Part shown: piece by piece, positions 56,101 through 64,000 of the stretch
Position numbering within the stretch: the stretch's first letter is position 1
Layout of the letters: each line of letters begins with the position of its first letter
Notes under the pieces: model-generated
Database searches by the model: none
Told to the model about the DNA's origin: nothing
Seen by the model: the letters and a program-made list of their open reading frames with translations, nothing else
Assembly: GCF_000003815.2 (NCBI RefSeq)
Contig: NC_049987.1
Coordinates: 5,864,784 to 5,928,783, forward strand
Source: Branchiostoma floridae
Taxonomy: Eukaryota; Chordata; Leptocardii; Amphioxiformes; Branchiostomatidae
DNA length: 64,000 nucleotides
Direction of reading: 5' to 3'
Position numbers and translations under genes: made by a program

Positions 56101-59100
56101 GTTACTAAAAAAGATGATCATTTTCTGTTTTCAGGTAGGCCTTTAATTTGACCAAACTCTTGATAAGATAGGCCGCATGTATCATCGAAAATTCTCGTTT
56201 TTTGTATTTTTCGTCATCTATGAGGAAAATAAAACTTTCTGTTTTTGGGATTTTTTAATTTTTAATTTTAAGCAAAGTTATAGTCGAAAATATGCGTAAA
56301 TATGGCATTTTTCGCACTTAATTACGAATAATTCAAAATCGAAGGCATTTTCTAAAAATCCCAAAAACAGAAATCTCGGGAAAATCATGGCGGTCATTTT
56401 GAGCCGTCAACGAGTTAATTTGGACTCTTCCTGGTCGCGATCTTAAACGAAGTTTGTAAGCATGTCATGCCGCACGGATAGCGGGAGGGTGTAATTGATA
56501 CCGGTGTAAACACTTACAATATTCAAGGTCACCAACACAAACGTCAGTAGCTTCGTTAAATATCACAGGTCCCAAACAAAGTGATAGCATGGATGTACTG
56601 TCAAGAAAATTGTTTATATTTGTGAAAAACTATCTTTTTTGGCTGATTCAAGGTAGTTTGGGAAAAAAAGGCCAGAGAGTAGTGTTTACCGGCAACGACC
56701 GCAGATGACCCCAAATAGAACACGGGTTCGGTTCGAATTACGTCAGATGGAATATCGTGGAACAAGGTTCCAATTCGGCTAGACATGGGAGGTTTTGAGC
56801 CCCTGAGCCCGTATTTGACCACCGTGAAACTAGACAACGATAATGAGTCTTGCTGACGTAGTTTAATTACGTGAACTTTCTTATTTGTAAACGGATATGA
56901 GAACATTTGCAATAAATAATGTTGTGGCGGTATACAAAGATTAGTATTCTCTCTATAACATTACAATGACTTTTAAGTTAATGACAATATGCAACGTTAA
57001 CAAAAGAGCGACAATAACCAAACTTAAATACTAATCTTACCTTTGATGACAACACTGACGTCACATGTATTATCACAGGCAATAAAGCGAACGACGGGGT
57101 ACAAGTACTGTTCCGCTTCCAGGGTATTGCTTGGAGTGACGCGATATTTCATAATTGGGTACGTAACATTCGGTGACATTGTAGTGTCCACTATCGGCGT
57201 CATCACGCTGAGTTGAGCATCAACAGCGATGACGTAGATACTGAAGTCAACCAGGATGAAATTATCGTCTTTAGGTAAGGACATATGGATAGATGTGCTT
57301 GGGCAACGTAGAAAACTGCATGGCTTTGCGTCTGTGGTAAGAAAAATGTACAATCTCAAGCTTGATGCAGATAGAAACTGTATCATTCAATCAAAACTAT
57401 TATAATATATATAAATATATATAGTTATCACATAGCCAGGAACGTGGACCAATCAGAAGGTTGTGACGCCACAACACATAGATTCCGTCCAGCCCAGTGT
57501 TAAAAAAATCAACACCGGTGTTGATTGTTTTTAACACCTGACCAATCAGACGGAGGGATACACAGGAAAGTAACCAATCAGAATAGCACAGAGCATGGAG
57601 GAAAGATCGGACCCCGCAACACGATGGTAAAATTTGGCCCCAAAATTTCCAGACTTCTATTTGGGGATTTAGAACACGAATCATGTTCCATCTGACGTAA
57701 TCGAACAGAACGCTGACGAGATCGAACAGAACGGACGTTCTATTAGGCCCCGTTCATGATACAAAAAATGAAACGGTTCTATCGGTTAGGCCTGGAAATC
57801 CGACAGCAAACGACAGGAAACGGTTTGCATTTTGCGTTCACGATGCAAACTTGCAAACCGTTTCAGTTCCTTGAAAATGCAAGGTAATGCGACCTCTGAC
57901 CCCTGAGGTTGTTGTGATCTTGCCCAAACTTGTACTTCTGTGTCAGATTATTGGTCTTTGATCGAAATTGAACCAATGTCTTACTGAATTGGAAGCTGGG
58001 TTCTGTTATGACCTTGGAAATGCCTCTGAAAACATTGTGGTCCCGATATATGCCATTCTATGACATTTCCACTGGATCTCCTGACACATTCCCCTTACGA
58101 TATCAGGAATGCTAGCTCCTCAGTCGACCAAGAGGCGGCCCGATTATAGAAACGAATCGTACGATTGAAAACGCGGCCGAAACACCCGAATGACAGGTTA
58201 AAATTGTACTTTTGCCCCGTGGCGCCACCAAATATGAACGCACATGCCCGGATGTAAAACGGATCGCGCCGCTTTTGCGTTCATGATACAAATTCGCAAT
58301 TCCGGATAAGGAAGAAACCGTTTCAATACTACCTCGCGAGGTGGTTCCGAACAAACCGTTTCCTATCGCTTCAGATCCGTTTCGGACCGTCCATGATGAC
58401 AAAACTTATCCGTTTCAGCTGGCCTAACCGATAGTAACCGATAGAACCGTTTCATTTTTTGTATCATGAACGGGGCCTTAGAGGTCACCCGCGGTCATCC
58501 GCAGGTTGTTACAGTAAACACGCAGAAAGAAGTTTTCCTGGGTGCCGTGCGTCAGAAGAAAAACTAACATTTTCGCAAATATAAAACGTTATCTGGCAAG
58601 TTTAGTTTTGCTGCCGCCAAGTTAGAATATGTGACATGTAACAAAGCTGTTGGCGTCATTATTGGTGACATTGAATATCACAACACTTGTTTACGGCGGT
58701 ATCAATTACTCCATGCCCCTATCAATGTTACTCGACATACGGCCAAACATGGTATTTAAATCGCTTACAAAACGCGTGCAAATCAACTCTTTGAGGACTT
58801 CAATTGTCGACAACTAATATCTCCAGGTTTGTGTCTTAGGGATTTTTGGAATATGGAGGCAATTTTGAATTACGAGTCTTTGAGTGTGAAAAACATGATT
58901 TTTCGACCTTATCTTGGCTGTAAAAATAGTTCTAAGTACAAGTTCAAAAATCCCTAAGACAGAAAGTTTGATCTTACAATCATTACTCATATGATATAAA
59001 ATATTTGGATTTTCAGTCAAATTTAGGACGGATTTAAATATGGTATTTGTTTTTTTTAGCACCAAACACCCTTTCTAAATCAACCAACTAGGCAGAAAAC

Positions 59101-61111
59101 ATTGAAACAAAACTGTGCAGCACACGTACACGGTAAGATTTGACGTGTACACACTGCCAATTTTTAAATTGCCAATTAATGAATACAGTACAGTAAAAGT
59201 TTGAAAAGGTTTGACATGCCAAGACTGCAATATTTTCTGTTGAAATTTTGGTTTCAACATGTAATCTGTAATCTCCTTACAAAGTTATGTACCAAAGAAC
59301 AAATGTGAATTTTCAGAACTTCGACAAAGGAATTCACTCAGGAGTTTGCAAGTTTGGGTAGGCTATATGATAATAACGTTAATGACCCGCCTGTTCCTCG
59401 TTGTATACACGAGGAACAGGCGGGTCATTAACGTATACATGTATATTGTGTGATAACGCCTGGTCCTTTGCTAAAACCACCGAAAAAACACCGAGTGAGC
59501 GAAGAATCCCAAATATAGTTTTTTTTTTTTTAATTTTACATTGCCGATGACAAAAGTTACGAGGGAAACGAAACAACTTTCATTATCACATAGGTACAGC
59601 CTAATCAGGTGCCAAAATACATAATGATCCACCGAGCCGCTAGTAAGATACAGCTGCAAAAACAACCCCAAACTCGGACAGTTTCAAAACCTCCCGTCAG
59701 GAGGTGATCCTCCTTTCCCTGAGGTAACAAAATGTTAATACATCACAGTGTACATACCGACGCAGGTTGCATGGACCGACGGGACGAACCGCCATTGGCT
59801 TCCGTCCCTCAGCTGCCACACTGGCCTGGTCTGGTCCGGTGTCATGGCACAGTCGTTGACGGATAAATCGTAGCCGTAGCCGTAAAAGTTTCCCCAGACC
59901 CGCCACTGTTTGTAGTAATCGTAGAAGAAGAGAAAGTCTTGGCTGTCCCTGTCGCTAACATAGACAGGCCTGCCGTCCCTGGTCTGGTTTGTCCTGGTGT
60001 AGGTTGTCATGCGGGAAGGTTGGTAGGTGGCGTCACCTTCCAGACTGACCCTCGTACAATCTGTAGTGTTGCTTACCGGTTGTGGAACTACAGCACCAGC
60101 TGGGACGTCATCTGAAACAAACAAGGAATAAAATGTAGAACAATAGAGCAGTCAAAGGTAGCTAATACTCAAGGTTACAAAATGTGGTCAAACAAGAGGG
60201 CAACCAGGATTTAAAGGGGAAATGAAACCTTTCGGTTAGATGTAACGTTATTGCAAATTGGATTAACTTAAGCATTAAACTTTTCGACGATTATTTGTCT
60301 ATATTATAATAGCTCATGAAATGATGCAAATTGGACATGTGGCGACGGCACTGCGTAATGGTGGGGTGTTTGGCAGAGGTCCTGGGTTCGAATCTCCTGA
60401 CATGTGCCGTTCACAATTATTTGTGCTCTTGGAATGGTAGTTTATACGTCTATCTTCACTTCGCTCAGGTGAAAATAATTACCCAGCTTCGGCAAGGGAC
60501 ATCCATCGGATAGGACGTTAAATGGAAGTCCTGTGTTGGAGGAAAGTCACATTTAATACCTAAATGAACCCACCACAATTACCACAATGAGCAGGGCTCC
60601 TTTCCGTTGTGATTAGAATTTTTAGATCAAATAAATCTGCCCGGATATGCAGTTTGTACTCTTCAATACAAACCTGTTGTGTTATGCCCAGATGCCGCTT
60701 TCCGGGTATGCAATACAAACAAAAATGTCCCTTATGTAATAAAAATATCAAATGTAGGGAATGTAACGTTTTATATGTAACGCCAAATATAGTGTTAGTT
60801 CTACGAACCAGAGCAGGCGATTTTTGCATCCGTGTTTTCTCTCCGCCGTCCGTCCCACAGAAAGAAGGTCCCGTTGATCTCGTCCGCGTAGAGATGGGAG
60901 TCATCGACTTTGATACTTTGGTACCACCTGCCCCCAACCTGCGGCCCTACACACCACTCCAGGATGCTGCCACACTTGTAATACAGGAAGTCGCAGGTGG
61001 CGTTGCTGTAGTACACGGGACGGCCCTCGCGGGTGTCTCCCGTCATGGTGTAGGACGTCATCATGGCGACATTAACGGTGGTGGAGGCGTATAAGACAAC
61101 CATTGGACAAC
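52942..61111 (-). CDS. Gene C: GRPVY-HYR-sushi-mucin transmembrane protein (5' end open)
   Basis: Eight exons read by splice phase encode GRPVY modules 1 (61111-60809) and 2 (60111-59758), HYR-like (57331-57041), HYR (55799-55527), sushi (55320-55135), cysteine module (54795-54514), stalk plus transmembrane helix (54377-53363) and cytoplasmic tail (53113-52942). All junctions are in phase 1 except stalk/tail, in phase 2. With one base from the missing 5' exon the total is 959 codons. The core matches genes A and B, while the outer part is different. No frame damage was seen in the exons read. A possible signal-peptide relic lies near 61850. Function is not known; the architecture is that of a cell-surface recognition or adhesion protein. 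Confidence 0.78.
53363..54377 (-). CDS. Gene C stalk and transmembrane exon
   Basis: About 338 codons, extremely Thr/Ser/Pro-rich, without tandem repeats. It ends with a juxtamembrane YHGTSQSPSSTTTNPGVSRS block and a Val/Ala-rich helix. Donor GTAAGT in phase 2. Confidence 0.88.
54514..54795 (-). CDS. Gene C cysteine-module exon
   Basis: RHKYRFTFNVSCDPDNMDFH, CEITVFCGNC, DACSQDQ and GDTCGAG. Has two more cysteines than gene A. Family not recognised. Donor GTAAGT. Confidence 0.75.
55135..55320 (-). CDS. Gene C sushi exon
   Basis: CPPLKPPTYGAFVCHEDNLV ... FECDMTNPSSTWTGAGVDDI. Almost identical to gene A, 186 bases. Confidence 0.85.
55527..55799 (-). CDS. Gene C HYR exon
   Basis: ITCYTTDIAGTSSASYNITF and a DVICRQTHLDRIAIGE middle. 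273 bases, nearly identical to gene A. Confidence 0.85.
56330..56790. repeat. Left arm of a large inverted repeat
   Basis: Blocks such as GTAATTGATACC..TAAAC, ATATTCAA.GTCACCAA and ACGTCAGATGGAA recur in inverted order at 57640-58960. The arms flank the HYR-like exon of gene C. Confidence 0.6.
57041..57331 (-). CDS. Gene C HYR-like exon
   Basis: CSFLRCPSTSIHMSLPKDDN ... ACDNTCDVSVVIKG. 291 bases as in gene A, phase 1 to 1. Confidence 0.85.
57498..57537. repeat. 40-bp near-perfect palindrome
   Basis: The central AATCAACACCGGTGTTGATT is a perfect 20-base palindrome, extended by A-run and T-run flanks with GTGTTAAAA/TTTTAACAC. Confidence 0.85.
57640..58960. repeat. Right arm of the large inverted repeat, with nested element
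   Basis: Inverted counterpart of 56330-56790, interrupted by the element at 57746-58477. A short inverted pair (TGTCTTAGGGATTTTTG) lies near 58832 and 58948. Confidence 0.55.
57746..58477. mobile_element. PIF/Harbinger-type MITE, 732 bp, TTA target duplication
   Basis: The ends GGCCCCGTTCATGATACAAA and TTTGTATCATGAACGGGGCC are perfect inverted copies, continuing into ~50-base TIRs. TTA flanks both ends. A 3-bp TTA duplication and GG..CC termini are typical of PIF/Harbinger. No transposase frame. Confidence 0.85.
59376..59434. repeat. Perfect 26-bp inverted repeat with 7-base loop
   Basis: Arms ACGTTAATGACCCGCCTGTT plus CCTCGT and their exact complement flank TGTATAC. It lies in a gene C intron. 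It could be a snap-back duplication or a small-RNA hairpin; no evidence decides. Confidence 0.95.
59758..60111 (-). CDS. Gene C GRPVY module 2 exon
   Basis: MTTYTRTNQTRDGRPVYVSD, FLFFYDYYKQWRVWGNFYG and DGSQWRFVPS..ATC. 118 codons, phase 1 to 1. It shares order and core with module 1. Family not named here. Confidence 0.78.
60330..60550 (+). repeat. tRNA-derived SINE
   Basis: B box GGGTTCGAATCTC near 60384 with an A-box-like start at 60340, then a body ending GGACGTTAAATGGAAGTCCT. It lies in the intron between the two GRPVY exons. Confidence 0.65.
60809..61111 (-). CDS. Gene C GRPVY module 1 exon
   Basis: MMTSYTMTGDTREGRPVYYS, CDFLYYKCGSILEWCVGPQV and GTFFLWDGRR..TDAKIAC. 101 codons, phase 1 to 1. 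The donor GTTCGT is weak. Confidence 0.75.
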
Positions 61112-61829
61112 CTGACAGAGACAAATAGAGATATAGATTTGTGAATGGAAGCGAAATGGGTGCTGACACAGATTGATAATTGATGTTCGTGGAAAATGCT
61201 GTTTGCGGATTTATGTGTTGTATATAGCACAACTTAATACCTCGTGATCGGATCTTTATGACACAGCCGGTACTTCCTTAATCACTATGGTCGTTATCAA
61301 TAATACTACAACAATAGTCTAGAAATGTCCTGTTCTGGACATGCAGTAGCATGCCTTTTTCAGGGAATATCTTTCGGGCACAAGACGAAGTAAAGATTAA
61401 ATCTCCTTTAATCCGGTCAGATATCAACTCCTATCTTGAGCCATATGGAAATTACTTGATTTCCACGACCTAATAATGATATCAAACTTTGTGGCTGGGT
61501 TTTACATTGACTATATAAGGTCCTTATACACCGGAAAAGCTAGAATAATCTATTGGGCCCTTCATAGACGTTGATATGATGCTTTTTGTCTTTTGTAGGA
61601 AGGTAGCATCATTACCGCTTGAAGTTTGCACAACTCTTAATCTATAACATTTGCAGGACCCACGGCCCACCACGAACAATGATAAAATGTTAGTTTTGAG
61701 TAAGAACATTCCGGCGACATACCTTGCTGACAAAATAAGAGCAGCTATCATTTGACACCACACCATCAATAAGGTAACGTGTGTACTAAAAGTACAGAAC
61801 TGCCACCAGTATCAAAAACGACAGATTGT

Positions 61830-61925
61830 ACTCCCCCCGGAGCTGGGACAAGACCACAGACGCGAACCCTACAGTCAATAGATACACCCCCAACGCCCGC
61901 TTGTTTTTTTTTGGTCCACCCTTCC
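61830..61925 (-). pseudogene. Possible relic of a signal-peptide exon
   Basis: The frame LGVYLLTVGFASVVLSQLRG resembles the end of the gene B signal peptide (LSYVLVSGFVSIVSVQLRG). No ATG sits at the homologous position, an A-run is there instead, and the donor after LRG is lost (GGGGGGAGTAC). Confidence 0.35.
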
Positions 61926-62184
61926 ACCCGTGGAGCTCCTTACCTGATTTTTCGTTTGGCAGTGTGACCATGGCACTACGACGTACATGGAAGCACACGA
62001 CGTAAGGTACTCGACGGTGAAAAACTGGGGGTTTCCAGACGGGTTTACCATGTACTCACTCAGCCATATCAGATATCTCTTCAAAATAGCTGTCAATCAT
62101 AGATTGTTTTTCCAGTGGCGACCTTCTTTTTCATCATGACCTTTCCTTTGAATGGAGCGCCGCTTCAAAAGTTGTTTTTTTACA

Positions 62185-62428
62185 CCTCCTTTCAACTAGG
62201 ACGGCGCTCTCGCCGCGCTCTCTCTGCGACCTAAAATTTGACAGATCGCTCAACGAATTCTATGGGAAAGATAGAAACCAATCGTTTTACACTTAGTGTG
62301 TTTTGTTGTCTTCTCAGTCACACGTTTACGTTTTGTATGATATACCCAGTGTGAGATCAAATATTACAGATATCCTATTTAGGTCGCAGTGAGAGCGCAG
62401 CGCGATCGCCGTCAAGTGGAAAGGGGGC
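62185..62428. mobile_element. MITE with ~50-bp TIRs, copy 1
   Basis: Left CTCCTTTCAACTAGGACGGC and GCTCTCTCTGCGACCTAAA are mirrored at the right by TTTAGGTCGCAGTGAGAGCG and GTGGAAAGGGGG. About 244 bases. Confidence 0.8.
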
Positions 62429-63205
62429 TAGATGCTGTAATCGTGTAAACGTGGTCATCACGCATGTAAAGTACAAAAAGTATAGTTCAGAGACTTAGTT
62501 TATGCCTACAAATAGGGATCTGTTAGATGTTGAAAAGTACCTTTTTTTCTTTGTATAAAACGGACCTTGTGACACAATTAAGTGGAGTTCATCGATATTA
62601 CCATGTAAGGGACCTCTAGTTCGACGTTTCTTTTACTACTTTGCCGTATATACCACTGCTCTCAATATCCTTATATGCCAACAAGTGATTTGTTACTTTT
62701 AACCTTTCCTGTGTTTTTTTTGTAGTCTAGAGACGTACGGTTCTTGATTTTTTGTTTTATAAAACAAAAACTGCAGCAAATATGGTGGTATCTCACGCCA
62801 TCTTGGGCACCAGTGCCTCACTGCGGGGTTCGAAATATTACTGAACGAATTTCAGAGATAAAGCATTTTGTGAATTTTGTTGTCTTGTAAGTCATTGTAT
62901 AACAGAATAGTGCCGCAGTACGTGAACGAACCCCACAGTTCTGCACCGATGGCCCTAGTGCAGTGAGATACCACCTTTTAAGAGACAAGGCGGGCACCTG
63001 TGCCTCCACACGCCACATCATCACCTGGCGGATTGTAAGTGTACTACAGCGAGTGTATTATTACAAGCAACACCATCTCGCTGACAGGTAATCTTACCAC
63101 CGGGGTATAAATAAACTAAACGCTCCTGACGTCACATGTGTTGTTTCACTTGACGTGATGTTTTCTTTGTGCCAGCCAATCAGCGACCACTTCTTCTAAT
63201 ACGCA
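62429..63205. other. Spacer between two MITEs
   Basis: No exon or repeat recognised. The short minus-strand frame at 62818-63024 has no motif. Confidence 0.4.
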
Positions 63206-63437
63206 CTCCCTTTCCGATAGTACGGTGCTCTCGCCGCTTGCTCTCTGTGACATAAAATTTGACAGATCCCGCAAGGAATTGTATACAAAAAACACGGCTT
63301 TGTGTGTTTTACTGTCTTTTCAGTCGCACGTTTATACTTTGTATGATTTAAACAGTTTGTAATAGAAGGTTACACACTTCCGTTTTATGTCGCAGTGAGA
63401 GCACAGCGTGATCATCGTCTATAGTGGAAAGGGGGCC
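63206..63437. mobile_element. MITE with ~50-bp TIRs, copy 2
   Basis: Same family as 62185-62428. Both ends and the internal TTTTCAGTC.CACGTTTA..TTTGTATGAT segment align. Confidence 0.8.
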
Positions 63438-63923
63438 TTATGCAGGGAAGTTTAAACATAACCCCCGCAGAGAAATATTAAGTTGCATATATTGCTAAGA
63501 TTAGTTGTTCATTGGCGTGGCAATTAAAATATCAACCTGTTTGAAAAAAAATTCGTCAGCATCTTTTATTCGTACAAGAAACATATCATAGGTCTGATCG
63601 TTTTAACCGAACGATAGCACATTTTATTCAAAAGTGTAGTCGTTGTGTACTGGTTCCAACACATTTGAAGTGAACCCTAGGTAAAACGCATACGTTGTTA
63701 ACATGAGCTAGACTCATTCTACTTGATTAATGTTTAAGGTCGACATCAGGTGAAGATCAAGGAAGTAACTGTCTATTAAAAGATCCAGGGGGATGCAGAC
63801 TTGTGATTAGATCTTCTTTCTGTTGTTCTTAAGTCCTGAAAAACATTGCCATTCGTAAGCTCTATTCAGACGTAAGATACATTCACCGACACGCCTTAGC
63901 TTGGGTCACCGTTAGCAGAGGGC

Positions 63924-64000
63924 ACTAAAGGCCCCCTCTCACTTGACGTGCGGCACGCTTGCGGCATTGCTGCGTTCGTTCACTGTGGTACTGTTTTGTT
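63924..64000. mobile_element. MITE terminus cut by the window edge
   Basis: AAAGGCCCCCTCTCACTTGA followed by CGTGCGGCACGCTTGCGG resembles the terminus of the 35674-35861 element. The other end is outside the window. Confidence 0.45.

Overview
The window looks like animal nuclear DNA. It has spliced genes with GT-AG introns, voltage-gated potassium channels, extracellular EMI/EGF/HYR/sushi modules carried on phase-1 exons, tRNA-type SINEs, non-LTR retrotransposon debris and many short inverted-repeat elements. Heavy domain shuffling, tandem expansion and MITE density suggest a cephalochordate (amphioxus, Branchiostoma-like). That assignment is inference; no search was run. Two assembly gaps are present (29645-29744 and 32787-33753). 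Every confidently read gene is on the minus strand, so 5' ends lie at high coordinates.

Region 1 (1-5.6 kb): repeats, then a broken plus-strand coiled-coil relic (3548-3845), then an apparently intact minus-strand coiled-coil gene (4699-5595). The intact gene's C-terminus carries a RHIM-like/amyloid-like motif.

Region 2 (7.4-17.1 kb): a head-to-tail array of three Shaker-related (Kv1-like) potassium channel genes. The first (7493-9812) has a short hidden 5' exon at 9719-9812 that I found by matching splice phase. The second (11090-13574 plus an unresolved 5' end) is split by introns. The third (15688-17067) is a single exon. All three end in a class I PDZ-ligand tail (-ETSL, -ETLV, -TTLV). 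Two of the three have lost the first proline of the S6 PVP gate motif, and one of these also has GYGE instead of GYGD in the filter.

Region 3 (17.1-22.5 kb): mostly transposable-element debris. It includes a LINE 3' tail, a SINE, an unassigned 150-codon open frame, and a LINE reverse-transcriptase C-terminal fragment with a target-site duplication.

Region 4 (22.5-61.1 kb): three paralogous minus-strand genes for type I membrane proteins, called A, B and C here. All share a membrane-proximal core: HYR-like module, HYR, sushi, a cysteine-containing module (the exon is not seen in B, where a gap lies), Ser/Thr-rich stalk, one transmembrane helix and a short cytoplasmic tail. Their outer parts differ. 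Gene A (22645-28430) has signal peptide, EMI, EGF and calcium-binding EGF. Gene B (30976-50530) has the same start plus an inserted set of sushi, GCC2/GCC3-like, EGF and polydom-like modules. Gene C (52942 to at least 61111) has two copies of a different module with a GRPVY core. Splice phases match across nearly all junctions, and the A exon lengths sum to 682 codons. Damage is visible: a nonsense codon in the A tail, a frameshift in the B stalk, and a transposon-truncated EGF exon in B. The B EGF exon is preceded by a 29-bp minisatellite that is an amplification of that exon's own splice-acceptor boundary.

Region 5 (61.1-64 kb): a possible relic of a signal-peptide exon and several MITEs; no firm gene.
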